A stretch of 64,000 nt of DNA from Insulibacter thermoxylanivorax (GTDB lineage: Bacteria > Bacillota > Bacilli > Paenibacillales > DA-C8): the NCBI RefSeq assembly GCF_015472005.1, contig NZ_BMAQ01000001.1, positions 62,001 through 126,000 of the forward strand, read 5' to 3'. The notes under the pieces are model-generated. The model saw nothing but the letters and a program-made list of their open reading frames with translations, ran no database searches and had not been told where the DNA came from. Below are positions 37,712-46,244 of the stretch, one piece after another (the first letter of the stretch is position 1; the number at the start of each line of letters is the position of its first letter). Both the position numbers and the translations under genes were made by a program.

Positions 37712-38161
37712 ATGAAACTACAGAGGCATTTTAAGATCAAAGAGATGATCGCGGAGCATAATATTCAGACTCAGGAAGAGCTGGTGGAACGGCTGCGTGA
37801 AGCCGGTTTTCAAGTAACCCAGGCGACGGTATCCCGCGATATCAAAGAATTGCAGCTCATCAAAGTACCGGATGAGAACGGAGAGTACCGGTACGCGCTG
37901 CCTCCGGAGCAGAAATTCTCGGCTTCGCAGCGACTGCGTCGGGCCCTGATGGATCATTACGTCCATATTGAGCGGGCAAACAATCTCGTGGTGATGAAAT
38001 GCCTGCCCGGCACGGCCAACGCCGTAGGCGTGCTGCTCGATCAGATGGATTGGCCGGAGCTCATCGGTACGATCTGCGGAGACGATACGATCTTGATGAT
38101 CTGCCGCTCGGATGAACTAGGAGAACAGGTTGTGCAGCGAATCACGAACATGATCGCATAA
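37712..38161 (+). CDS. argR: Arginine repressor ArgR/AhrC
   Basis: A hexameric transcription factor that represses arginine synthesis and activates arginine breakdown when arginine is bound. The 149-residue protein has the N-terminal winged helix (FQVTQATVSRDIKELQLIKV) and a C-terminal arginine-binding domain (GTANAVGVLLDQMDWPEL, GTICGDDTILMICR). The ATG at 37712 follows AAAGGAGG. Confidence 0.96.
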   Translation: MKLQRHFKIKEMIAEHNIQTQEELVERLREAGFQVTQATVSRDIKELQLIKVPDENGEYRYALPPEQKFSASQRLRRALMDHYVHIERANNLVVMKCLPGTANAVGVLLDQMDWPELIGTICGDDTILMICRSDELGEQVVQRITNMIA

Positions 38162-38173
38162 TGGGGTGAGGGT

Positions 38174-39892
38174 ATGATCACGGAGCTTTCGATACGCAAT
38201 CTGGCGGTGATCGAAGAGGTGCGGGTGAGTTTCGAACGCGGCTTCCATGTGCTGACTGGAGAGACCGGTGCCGGCAAATCGATGATCATCGATGCCTTAA
38301 CCCTGCTGGTCGGCGGACGTGGTTCGGCGGATTGGATCCGCCATGGGGCAGCGAAGGCAGAGATCGAGGGTATGTTCGAACTGGATGAAGCGCATCCCGT
38401 GTGGGAAACCTTAGAACGCCTAGGGATCGAAGCTGAGCGGCATGAACCGCTGATCATCCGCAGGGAGATCACTGCCCAGGGGAAGAGCAGCAGCCGCATC
38501 AACGGACAGATGGTGAATCTTTCGATGCTGAGGGAAGTCGGCGAATGGCTGGTGAATATCCACGGGCAGCATGAGCACCAGTCCTTGCTGAAGACCGAGC
38601 GCCATCTGGAATGGCTGGACATGTATGATGAAGCGGCGATCGCCCCTCTCCGCAGCGCCTACGTTCAGCTGTATGAGACGTACCAAGCGGCGGTGAAGGA
38701 ACTGAAGGAGCTCGAGCAGACGAATCGTCAATCCCTGCAGATGCTGGATCTGTACCGCTTCCAGCTGGAGGAGATCGAGGCAGCCAATCTTAAAGCCGGT
38801 GAAGACGAATCATTGGAGAGCGAAAGGCGAAAACTAGCCAATGCCGAGAAGTTCATGCAATCCGCAGCGGATGCCTATGAAGCTCTGTACGGCAGCGGCA
38901 AGGCCCTGGACAGCTTATCCGCAGCGATGAGCAAACTGGAGGAGATCGCCAAGCTGGATCCGGAGAAGCTGGGCCCACTGCTGGAGCAGATCCAAAATGC
39001 GTATTATCAATTGGAAGATGCGGCGTATCAGACGAGGAATTACCGCGATGCCATCGAGTTCAACCCCGCGCGGCTCGATGAGATCGAAGCCAGGCTGGAT
39101 CTTATACATCAACTGAAGCGCAAGTACGGCTCTGCGATCGAGGAGATTTTGGATTATGCGGCATCGATCCGGGTGCAGATCGAACAGATGGAGAACAAGG
39201 ATGAACGGATCGAGGAGCTGCGGCAGACGATCGAGAGGGTGCGTCCGCAATTGATGGAAGCGGCGCAGCGCTTGAGCGAAGCGAGAAGAGCGGCAGGGGA
39301 CCGTCTGGCAGCCGAGATCGAAGGGCAGCTGAAGGACCTCCACATGGCCCATACGCGGTTCCATGTTGCACTTCGCCGCGCGGAGCGGGGGAAGGACGGG
39401 GAGGATCTCGGATTTACGCGCCAAGGCTGGGATACGGCGGAGTTTCTCATCTCGCCCAATCCCGGTGAACCGCTGAGATCCCTTGCCAAGATCGCTTCAG
39501 GGGGAGAACTGTCGCGCATCATGCTCGCCTTGAAGACGATCTTCGCGCGTATCGACCAGGTTCCCGTTCTCGTCTTTGACGAAGTTGACACGGGCGTCAG
39601 CGGACGGGCGGCGCAAGCCATTGCGGAGAAGCTGGCGGAGCTTGCCCGTTCCTGTCAAGTCTTCGCCGTTACCCACCTGCCGCAGGTGGCCAGCATGGCG
39701 GATGTGCACTATGCGATCTCGAAGGAGATGCAGGACGGCCGCACCTATACGCTGGTCGAGCGGCTGGCCAAGGAAGGGCGGATCCTTGAAACCGCCCGGC
39801 TGATGGGAGGCGTGGAGATCACCGAGGCGACGAAACAGCACGCAGGTGAGATGCTGGCCTTAGCCGAACAAAAACGCCGCGAACGCGGCTAA
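38174..39892 (+). CDS. recN: DNA repair protein RecN
   Basis: An SMC-like ATPase recruited early to DNA double-strand breaks. The 572-residue protein has Walker A GETGAGKS (about 30-37), two central coiled-coil arms, the signature SGGELSRIMLALK, Walker B VLVFDEVDTGVSG, and the H-loop VTHLPQVASMAD. The start ATG at 38174 follows GGGGTGAGGG and lies 12 bases after argR. Confidence 0.96.
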   Translation: MITELSIRNLAVIEEVRVSFERGFHVLTGETGAGKSMIIDALTLLVGGRGSADWIRHGAAKAEIEGMFELDEAHPVWETLERLGIEAERHEPLIIRREITAQGKSSSRINGQMVNLSMLREVGEWLVNIHGQHEHQSLLKTERHLEWLDMYDEAAIAPLRSAYVQLYETYQAAVKELKELEQTNRQSLQMLDLYRFQLEEIEAANLKAGEDESLESERRKLANAEKFMQSAADAYEALYGSGKALDSLSAAMSKLEEIAKLDPEKLGPLLEQIQNAYYQLEDAAYQTRNYRDAIEFNPARLDEIEARLDLIHQLKRKYGSAIEEILDYAASIRVQIEQMENKDERIEELRQTIERVRPQLMEAAQRLSEARRAAGDRLAAEIEGQLKDLHMAHTRFHVALRRAERGKDGEDLGFTRQGWDTAEFLISPNPGEPLRSLAKIASGGELSRIMLALKTIFARIDQVPVLVFDEVDTGVSGRAAQAIAEKLAELARSCQVFAVTHLPQVASMADVHYAISKEMQDGRTYTLVERLAKEGRILETARLMGGVEITEATKQHAGEMLALAEQKRRERG

Positions 39893-39975
39893 ATCAAGCC
39901 ATTGGAAGCGGGGCACAAACCTCTTAAGCCGGTCGGTCAGCGCTGGATTCATTAGGAACTGTGGCATCATTTTCA

Positions 39976-40005
39976 GTTATAAAAGCAAAGGGGCAGGGAT
40001 AACTT
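39976..40005 (+). promoter_or_regulatory. Candidate forespore sigma-F/sigma-G promoter of spoIVB
   Basis: GTTATA (39976-39981) and GGGATAACTT (39996-40005) are 14 bases apart. The -10 part fits the sigma-F pattern GGnRAnAnTW in all but one position. B. subtilis spoIVB is transcribed by sigma-F and sigma-G. Confidence 0.4.
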
Positions 40006-40079
40006 ATAGGTACGCCCAAACGGCTCACGCCTTCAACTCGGCATCCAATTCAGAAAGGAGCGTGGGGGTCCTGAAGTCC

Positions 40080-41396
40080 ATGAGATTGCGCCAATGGATA
40101 GGATTAATACTCGTCATGATGATCTGTGCCTTTAGTTTATCCACCCCTTTTCAAACCTTTGCATCGCTTCCTAATGAGTTCCGAATTTTCTCCGGTCAGG
40201 ACAAACAGGTGAACTTCTCCCTTCCGGTATCCGCACAGGTAATCGTCGAACATCCAGAGATCGTCCAGGTGAATGGTCAGGCTCGTCAGTCCTTTGAACT
40301 TGATCTCAACCATCCCTTCTCCCTGCAATCAGCTGCAGCCGGGGATACACAGGTACAGGTGAAGTTATTCGGCAAGATCCCGCTGAAGACTTTCCAAGTG
40401 CATGTGGTTCCAGAGCTGAAGGTGATCCCGGGGGGGCAGACGATCGGTGTGAAGATGAAGTCGGAGGGTGTGCTCGTGGTCGGTCATCATAAGTTAACGA
40501 TGAAGGATTCCCAGCGGGTATCCCCGGGGGAAGAGGCGGATGTCCGCGTCGGCGACCGGATCATCAGCATCAACGGCAAGCAGCTTACGGATATCGCGAT
40601 GGTTGCGAAGCTGACCGCAGAGGCAGGCAAGCGCGGTGAATCCTTGCGCCTGACGATCAAGAGGGGCAATGAAACGATCGAGCGAGAACTGATGCCGGTC
40701 CTCGACAGCGTGGAGAAGTCCTATCGACTCGGCTTGTATATCCGTGATTCCGCCGCCGGAGTCGGCACACTGACCTTCTATGCGCCCGATTACGGCGTAT
40801 ACGGTGCCTTGGGTCACGTGATCACCGATATGGACACGCAGACACCGATTGCCGTCGGCAGCGGAGAGATCGTGCACACCCATGTCACCAGCATCAGCAA
40901 AAGCCAAAACGGCGAACCGGGAGAGAAACGGGCGAATTTTTTTGAGAATGGCAAAGTGCTCGGCACGATTCAGAAGAATACGGAATTCGGCATATTCGGC
41001 AAGATGAACGAAAATCCTGAGTTCGGCATATATACTAAGGCCATTCCCGTTGCCTTCGCAGAAGAAGTGAAGGAAGGTCCGGCGAAGATCTTAACGGTGC
41101 TGAACGGTCAGAAAGTGGAGCAATTCGATATTGAGATCGTCCATGTGACGAAGCAGTCCGTTCCGCAGACCAAAGGCATGGTGATCAAAGTTAAGGATCC
41201 GCGCTTGATCGAAGCTACGGGCGGCATCGTGCAGGGGATGAGCGGCAGTCCTATTATCCAAGACGGCAAACTTGTCGGGGCGATCACCCATGTCTTCGTC
41301 AACGATCCGACCTCAGGGTATGGGTGCTTCATCGAGTGGATGCTGCAGGATGCGGGCATCCGCTTGAACAAACAAGAACATCAGCGCGCCGGATGA
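40080..41396 (+). CDS. spoIVB: SpoIVB serine peptidase
   Basis: A forespore-secreted S55 peptidase that triggers pro-sigma-K processing by cutting SpoIVFA. The 438-residue form starts with an uncleaved signal span (WIGLILVMMICAFSLSTPF), followed by a PDZ domain (about 125-205, VGDRIISINGKQL) and the peptidase domain with GALGHVITD (catalytic His) and GGIVQGMSGSPI (catalytic Ser). A GTG at 40062 is the alternative start, but it lies only one base from the AAAGGAG site. An internal T7 run near 40938 keeps the frame. Confidence 0.94.
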   Translation: MRLRQWIGLILVMMICAFSLSTPFQTFASLPNEFRIFSGQDKQVNFSLPVSAQVIVEHPEIVQVNGQARQSFELDLNHPFSLQSAAAGDTQVQVKLFGKIPLKTFQVHVVPELKVIPGGQTIGVKMKSEGVLVVGHHKLTMKDSQRVSPGEEADVRVGDRIISINGKQLTDIAMVAKLTAEAGKRGESLRLTIKRGNETIERELMPVLDSVEKSYRLGLYIRDSAAGVGTLTFYAPDYGVYGALGHVITDMDTQTPIAVGSGEIVHTHVTSISKSQNGEPGEKRANFFENGKVLGTIQKNTEFGIFGKMNENPEFGIYTKAIPVAFAEEVKEGPAKILTVLNGQKVEQFDIEIVHVTKQSVPQTKGMVIKVKDPRLIEATGGIVQGMSGSPIIQDGKLVGAITHVFVNDPTSGYGCFIEWMLQDAGIRLNKQEHQRAG

Positions 41397-41417
41397 CCTG
41401 AACAGGTCGCCGGTTTT
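41389..41417 (+). terminator. Rho-independent terminator of spoIVB
   Basis: CCGG-AT-GACCTG (41389-41400) pairs with CAGGTC-G-CCGG (41403-41413), followed by TTTT. It overlaps the spoIVB stop codon. Confidence 0.65.
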
Positions 41418-41502
41418 CCCGTATTGGAGCACCTTTATGGTTTAACCGTCTGCTGCTCATGCTGTGCGGCGTCGAAATGCTGCGCTGGGACCTGCGTGTC
41501 CT

Positions 41503-41628
41503 TGTCGAAAAAAAACCATTTTTATCATAAAATATCGAAATTAAAATAAATTATTATTATAAACGTAATTCAGAAAAAAATAAAGGAAATTTTTTTTCGA
41601 CAGGAGGATTTTTACAGCGGATGTCGAA
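41503..41628. promoter_or_regulatory. Three 0A boxes upstream of spo0A
   Basis: Perfect TGTCGAA heptamers, the Spo0A-P target (TGnCGAA), occur at 41503-41509 and 41622-41628 on the plus strand and at 41596-41602 on the minus strand. The region between is very AT-rich. The arrangement suggests that Spo0A controls its own gene. The last box lies upstream of the chosen start codon. Confidence 0.7.
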
Positions 41629-41665
41629 AAATTATGAGGACGAACACAAAAGTGTGGGGAGGAAA

Positions 41666-42466
41666 ATGAAGTTGCAGACGATTAAAGTTTTGTTAGCCGA
41701 TGACAACCGAGAATTCACCAGCTTGTTATCCGAATTTATATCCGAGCAGGAGGATATGGAAGTCGTGGGCATCGCCTTCAATGGTGATGAAGTGCTTCGC
41801 CTGCTCGAAGACGGTGTACAGCCGGACGTGCTGATCCTCGACATCATCATGCCTCATCTGGATGGTCTGGGGGTGCTTGAGCAGCTGAAGGAGCGAAACA
41901 TCCAGCCATGCCCGAAGATCATCATGCTGACTGCATTCGGGCAGGAGAATATCACGCAAAAAGCGGTCCAACTAGGCGCATCTTACTACATACTGAAGCC
42001 CTTTGATATGGATGTGTTGACGAACCGCATCCGTCAGTTGGTCGCAGGGGGCTCCACCTCTTCGGCAGCTTCGTCCGTTAAGCCGTCGTCCGTCGTGCCG
42101 CTGAACAAGTCGAAGAATCTGGATTCCAACATCACTTCGATCATCCATGAGATCGGCGTTCCTGCCCATATCAAAGGATACCAATATCTGCGTGAAGCGA
42201 TCACGATGGTCTACAACAACATTGAGATTCTCGGCGCGATTACGAAGACCTTGTATCCGGCGATCGCTCAGAAATACAAAACCACACCAAGCCGTGTAGA
42301 ACGGGCGATCCGGCACGCAATCGAGGTCGCATGGACGCGCGGCAATATCGACAGCATCAGCCATCTCTTCGGGTATACGGTGAACATCTCGAAGTCTAAG
42401 CCGACCAACAGCGAGTTCATCGCGATGGTGGCAGATAAGCTGCGTCTGGAGCATAAGGTTTCGTGA
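41666..42466 (+). CDS. spo0A: Sporulation master regulator Spo0A
   Basis: The response regulator at the end of the sporulation phosphorelay. The receiver domain has the acidic pair Asp12-Asp13, phospho-acceptor Asp59 in LILDIIMP, and the conserved Lys in ILKPFDMD. A Ser-rich hinge (about 130-145) leads to the DNA-binding domain with [17 protein letters not shown] and [21 protein letters not shown]. The ATG at 41666 gives 266 residues, matching B. subtilis (267); an in-frame ATG at 41621 would add 15 residues but overlaps a 0A box. Confidence 0.97.
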   Translation: MKLQTIKVLLADDNREFTSLLSEFISEQEDMEVVGIAFNGDEVLRLLEDGVQPDVLILDIIMPHLDGLGVLEQLKERNIQPCPKIIMLTAFGQENITQKAVQLGASYYILKPFDMDVLTNRIRQLVAGGSTSSAASSVKPSSVVPLNKSKNLDSNITSIIHEIGVPAHIKGYQYLREAITMVYNNIEILGAITKTLYPAIAQKYKTTPSRVERAIRHAIEVAWTRGNIDSISHLFGYTVNISKSKPTNSEFIAMVADKLRLEHKVS

Positions 42467-42555
42467 AAGGAACAGGAAGAACAACGCTACGACCATAGGA
42501 GCTAGATGAACTTGTCACGCCACTTCATCATCGCTAACAACTTCATAGACATAAG

Positions 42556-42602
42556 CACCACTTCTTATTGGTTATGATGACAATAAGAAGTGGTGTTTTT
42601 TT
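42556..42602 (+). terminator. Rho-independent terminator of spo0A
   Basis: A perfect 15-bp stem (42556-42570 with 42581-42595) around a 10-base loop, followed by seven T. Confidence 0.93.
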
Positions 42603-42712
42603 CCTCGTCCCTAAGCGTATCAGGTCATTGGACTTCTGCTGCTTCACCAATTATGATTATTTAGGCAGGGGTCGCGCTTGCTCCAACAACATGTATACAG
42701 GAGGTGGATGCG

Positions 42713-42934
42713 TTGCAGCCGCTCCCTAAACTGCTCGTCATCGCGGGGATCATCTTGATCGCCGTTGGTTTGCTCTGGCATTTTGGTGCGCGTTTCATCC
42801 CCTTTGGCCGATTGCCGGGCGATATCGTTGTGGAGAAGGAAAATGTGAAATTTTACTTCCCCATCGTATCTTGTATCGTCATCAGTATTCTTCTATCGCT
42901 GGTGATGTGGCTGTTTCGCTTCTTCGGCAAATAA
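42713..42934 (+). CDS. DUF2905 family small membrane protein
   Basis: A 73-residue protein with two spans (LLVIAGIILIAVGLLWHFG and FPIVSCIVISILLSLVMWLF) joined by FIPFGRLPGDIVVEKENVKFY, the hallmark of DUF2905. The function is unknown. The TTG at 42713 is eight bases from AGGAGG; a GTG at 42704 overlaps that site. Confidence 0.88.
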   Translation: MQPLPKLLVIAGIILIAVGLLWHFGARFIPFGRLPGDIVVEKENVKFYFPIVSCIVISILLSLVMWLFRFFGK

Positions 42935-43063
42935 AATGTCATAAAACATTCACCATTTCGCCTATGTTTATGTCGCATAATGGGTTGATTTTTTGTATCA
43001 TTATAAAAGGTTGACTACAGAGACTGGTTCCAGTCTTGAGTTTTGAGGGGGATTGGATGCAAT

Positions 43064-43486
43064 ATGCATAAATGGGCAATGTTCATTCTATTCATCGCTG
43101 CATCGATTCTAGGATTATCCGTGCTCATCTTCGCTCCGCCTTCCAGCGGCGAAGAGGTGATTCCAGAAGCGAAGGACAACGAGATTCAATTCATCCTGAC
43201 GAACTTCAAATTTGACAAAGACGAATACAGAGTAAGAGCAGGCGAGCCTGTGATCTTAACGATGATCAATCGACAAGGGACGCACGGAGTGATGGTGCAG
43301 GGGACGGATATCAATCTGCTGAAGGATAATCCTTCGCAGGAAGTTGTCTTCGAAGAGCCGGGTGAATATATGCTCCTATGCAGCGTGATGTGCGGCACGG
43401 GTCACGCTGACATGGTGGCCAAGTTAATCGTGGAAGAGCCTCTGGAGGACGGCGATGCTGCCGAGACCAATGAGCAAGCCGCTTAA
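43064..43486 (+). CDS. Membrane-anchored cupredoxin with CuA site (cytochrome oxidase subunit II-like)
   Basis: A 140-residue protein with one N-terminal span (WAMFILFIAASILGLSVLIF) and a cupredoxin domain outside the cell. It holds a full CuA-type ligand set: His in RQGTHGVMV and the pattern C-x3-C-x3-H-x2-M in CSVMCGTGHADM. It lacks the two-span hairpin of a normal oxidase subunit II and is not next to oxidase genes. It may be an electron carrier, a stand-alone subunit II-like protein, or a nitrous-oxide or copper related protein. A terminator follows directly. Confidence 0.85.
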   Translation: MHKWAMFILFIAASILGLSVLIFAPPSSGEEVIPEAKDNEIQFILTNFKFDKDEYRVRAGEPVILTMINRQGTHGVMVQGTDINLLKDNPSQEVVFEEPGEYMLLCSVMCGTGHADMVAKLIVEEPLEDGDAAETNEQAA

Positions 43487-43532
43487 TGAGACCACTTCTG
43501 ACATGACATAAGTGATGAAGGAAGACTGAAGG

Positions 43533-43614
43533 AAGACCATTCCTCGAAGAACGAGTGCCCAGGGCAGCTGCTTGTCAGCTGACCGCCGGGAACGTTCGGG
43601 GAGTGGTCTTTTTT
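43533..43614 (+). terminator. Long hairpin terminator after the cupredoxin gene
   Basis: An imperfect stem of about 17 bp (AGACCATTCCTCGAAG... paired with ...CGGGGAGTGGTCT), enclosing an inner CAGCTG repeat and followed by TTTTTTG. Confidence 0.75.
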
Positions 43615-43727
43615 GTTTTAGGCAGAAGTGCCCCTCGAATAGGCATATCGTATAGATTCAGCCAAAGCATCCCATACTAATACATATGGTTACCAGGATT
43701 ATGCAAAACATCGGAGGCACTGCTGCT

Positions 43728-44867
43728 ATGCAGCGAAAAGGGAAAAGGACAGTCAAGGGCAGGGTCCGTGTCGGGCGCAAGACGAAGCAGCTGATCCCCA
43801 AACTCGCTCCGCGATCGATCGTCGTCCTTTCGCATGAGAATCTGGATGAGGTGGCGGCGGACGGACTGATCGCTGCTAAGGTCAAAGCCGTGATCAATGC
43901 GGCAAGAACGATGAACGGCACTTATCCCTTGGAGGGTCCGAAACGGCTGCTCTTAAGCGGCATCCCGATCGTCGAGATCGCCGCAGAGGACTTCACTAAG
44001 TTCCGGGACGGCATGGCTGTGATGATCACGGATGAGCATGTGATGCTGGAGGATGGTCGCAAGATCCCCTGCAAGCCGTTTACCGAGGAAGCCTGGGAAG
44101 CGGGTACGAAGCTGGCGATGCAGAATGTCAGCCGTCAGCTGGGCGCCTTCATCGAAAACACATTGCGCTATGCGGACCGCGAGAAGGAGTTCTTCATCCG
44201 GCCGCTGCAATTGCCGCCGATCCGCACGCCGATCAGCGGTCGTCATGCTGTCGTAGTCGTAAGGGGCAAGGGATATCGCGATGATCTATATGCGATCCGA
44301 GATTATATCGAGGATTACAAGCCGGTGCTGATCGGCGTAGACGGCGGAGCGGATGCCCTGCTCGATTGCGGCCTGAGGCCCGATCTCATCTTCGGCGATA
44401 TGGACAGCATCACCGATCGGGCGCTCCGCTCCGGTGCGGAGCTCATCGTTCACGCCTTCCCCGACGGCACGGCTCCGGGGATGGCACGCATCCAAGAGCT
44501 CGAACTGGAGGCAAGCGTGATCAGAGCTCCCGGGACGAGTGAGGATATCGCGATGCTGCTTGCCTATGAGCAGCAAGCGGAGCTCATCGTCACCCTTGGC
44601 ACGCATACGCATATGATTGATTTTCTGGAGAAGGGACGCAAGGGGATGGCCAGCACGATGCTGGTCAGGATGAAGATCGGCGGCAAATTAATCGATGCGA
44701 AGGGGGTCAGCAAGCTGTACAGCCGGCCCTATAAGCTTCGCCGTCTCTGGTACATCCCGGCGGCGGCCTTGTTCCCCGTGTTGATGTTGAGCTTCGTCCA
44801 TCCGGGAGTAAGGCATATGATCGATGTGATCTGGCTGTATGTCAAACTCTCCCTGGGCTCGATCTGA
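43728..44867 (+). CDS. steA: SteA-type cytokinetic ring protein (thiamine pyrophosphokinase-like)
   Basis: A 379-residue protein: a basic N-terminus, a Rossmann-like domain, a thiamine pyrophosphokinase-like catalytic fold with GVDGGADALLDCGLRPDLIFGDMDS, and a C-terminal membrane span (IPAAALFPVLMLSFVHP, then VIWLYVKLSL). In Corynebacterium SteA works with SteB in cell division and peptidoglycan cleavage. The ATG at 43728 follows GGAGG; the next gene is SteB-like, which supports the call. Thiamine kinase activity is not implied. Confidence 0.88.
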   Translation: MQRKGKRTVKGRVRVGRKTKQLIPKLAPRSIVVLSHENLDEVAADGLIAAKVKAVINAARTMNGTYPLEGPKRLLLSGIPIVEIAAEDFTKFRDGMAVMITDEHVMLEDGRKIPCKPFTEEAWEAGTKLAMQNVSRQLGAFIENTLRYADREKEFFIRPLQLPPIRTPISGRHAVVVVRGKGYRDDLYAIRDYIEDYKPVLIGVDGGADALLDCGLRPDLIFGDMDSITDRALRSGAELIVHAFPDGTAPGMARIQELELEASVIRAPGTSEDIAMLLAYEQQAELIVTLGTHTHMIDFLEKGRKGMASTMLVRMKIGGKLIDAKGVSKLYSRPYKLRRLWYIPAAALFPVLMLSFVHPGVRHMIDVIWLYVKLSLGSI

Positions 44868-44977
44868 TCGGCCGTATACGCATGTGAGAGCGATCGCCTG
44901 ATAAGGACTGAGCTGCCGCAGGCAGGGATATCGATGTGATTCGCCGATTGGGATGTGAGTGGAAAGGAGTGACGCCG

Positions 44978-45592
44978 GTGTTATCGGCACGTTATCATAT
45001 CGCGACGATCATCGCCATCTTCTTATCCCTCGGTGTCGGCATCGTCATCGGCGGCACCCTGGGGCAGAAGTGGGCTGTACAGGCCGAGAACAGCATCGTC
45101 GAGATGCTGACAAACCGCTATGAGATGATGCTGGCGGAGAACCAAGCGATGAAAAAGCAGCTCGGTTCCCTGGAGTTGTTTCTTAAGACGGTATCCCCGG
45201 CCAGCCAGAGCAAACTCGTGTGGTGGTATCGCACGCCCCATCCGCATGAGGACTTGCTGGTGATGGTGCTGAATGCTGCCGGCGTCGAATGGGTGGAGAA
45301 GCAGATCACGGAAGAGATCCGCCCCGCTCTGAAGCTCGGGGAAAGGCAGCCGGATTATGTCCTGGTGACGGACCCTGCAGTCAAACAGCTGATTGAGGAG
45401 CAGCTGCTGCAAGCATTTGCAGGTTCGGCGGAGGGGAGCCCGCAGTTGATCGACGCGACGGAACATGCAGCGCAGCTAACAGATCCCAACAAGATCGTGG
45501 AATTCATGCTCTATATGAAACAACTGGTTGAGGAGGAGGCCTATGCAGCGGCACAATCCCGTTATCTCAGCGATCATCCCGGCATGGAATGA
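44978..45592 (+). CDS. SteB/MctB-like membrane protein
   Basis: A 204-residue protein with one N-terminal span (IATIIAIFLSLGVGIVIGGTLG), a coiled coil (about 40-70) and a soluble extracytoplasmic domain, as in the copper transporter MctB/SteB family. In actinobacteria the same pair (SteA, SteB) supports division; the copper-transport name is likely misleading here. GTG 44978 follows AAAGGAG. The 3' end overlaps the next gene by 50 bases. Confidence 0.85.
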   Translation: MLSARYHIATIIAIFLSLGVGIVIGGTLGQKWAVQAENSIVEMLTNRYEMMLAENQAMKKQLGSLELFLKTVSPASQSKLVWWYRTPHPHEDLLVMVLNAAGVEWVEKQITEEIRPALKLGERQPDYVLVTDPAVKQLIEEQLLQAFAGSAEGSPQLIDATEHAAQLTDPNKIVEFMLYMKQLVEEEAYAAAQSRYLSDHPGME

Positions 45593-46244
45593 AGCAGAAC
45601 GCATCGGCACCACGCTGTATCATCTTCGCCGCGCCGATGAGACCAGCGGCAAGCGGCTGGCAGAGATCATCGTCGTCGATGACGGCAGCGAGGATGATAC
45701 TTGGCGCAGAGCAGAGCCCTATGCCGATCGGGTCCTCCGTCATGCCCGCAGACGGGGCAAGGGAGCCGCTCTTGAGACGGGCTGGCGGGAAGCGAAGGGG
45801 GAGATCCTCCTGTTCCTCGACGCGGATCTGGGAGAGACAGCGTCCTATGCGCTGCATCTTGTGAGTCCCGTCCTGCGAGATGCTGCGGATATGACGATTG
45901 CCAAGCTCCCGCCGGCCCGCCGCAAGGGCGGGTTCGGCCTGGTTAAGGGGCTGGCGGTTCGCGGCATCTATTGCCTGAGCGGTTTCCGTTGCGAAGCGCC
46001 GCTCTCAGGCCAGCGGGCGATGCGGCGGGAAGTGCTTGAGGATATCGGCGGTTTGCCGCGGGGGTTCGGCATCGAGGTGGGACTTACGATCGATGCGCTG
46101 CGAAAGGGGTATCGGCTTTTGGAAGTGGAGGTTCCGTTCCGCCATCGCGAGACGGGGCGGGATTGGTCCGGCTTTGTCCATCGCGGGCGGCAATTCCTGG
46201 CCGTCGGCAGAACGCTGCTGCAGAAATGGAGGCAGCCGATATGA
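45543..46244 (+). CDS. Glycosyltransferase family 2
   Basis: A 233-residue GT-A enzyme: SAIIPAWNEAERIGTTL, then VVDDGSEDDT and the metal-binding FLDADLGET (DxD-like), and a C-terminal SGQRAMRREVLEDIGGLPRGFGIEVGLT. It probably transfers a sugar to a lipid-linked acceptor at the membrane. ATG 45543 follows GAGGAGG. The gene overlaps both neighbours, so it is translationally coupled to the SteB-like and MraY-like genes. Confidence 0.87.
   Translation: MQRHNPVISAIIPAWNEAERIGTTLYHLRRADETSGKRLAEIIVVDDGSEDDTWRRAEPYADRVLRHARRRGKGAALETGWREAKGEILLFLDADLGETASYALHLVSPVLRDAADMTIAKLPPARRKGGFGLVKGLAVRGIYCLSGFRCEAPLSGQRAMRREVLEDIGGLPRGFGIEVGLTIDALRKGYRLLEVEVPFRHRETGRDWSGFVHRGRQFLAVGRTLLQKWRQPI

Noticed and set aside
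39880-39900. Terminator at the end of recN
   Set aside because: A short GCCGC/GCGGC stem exists in the last codons but no T-run follows.
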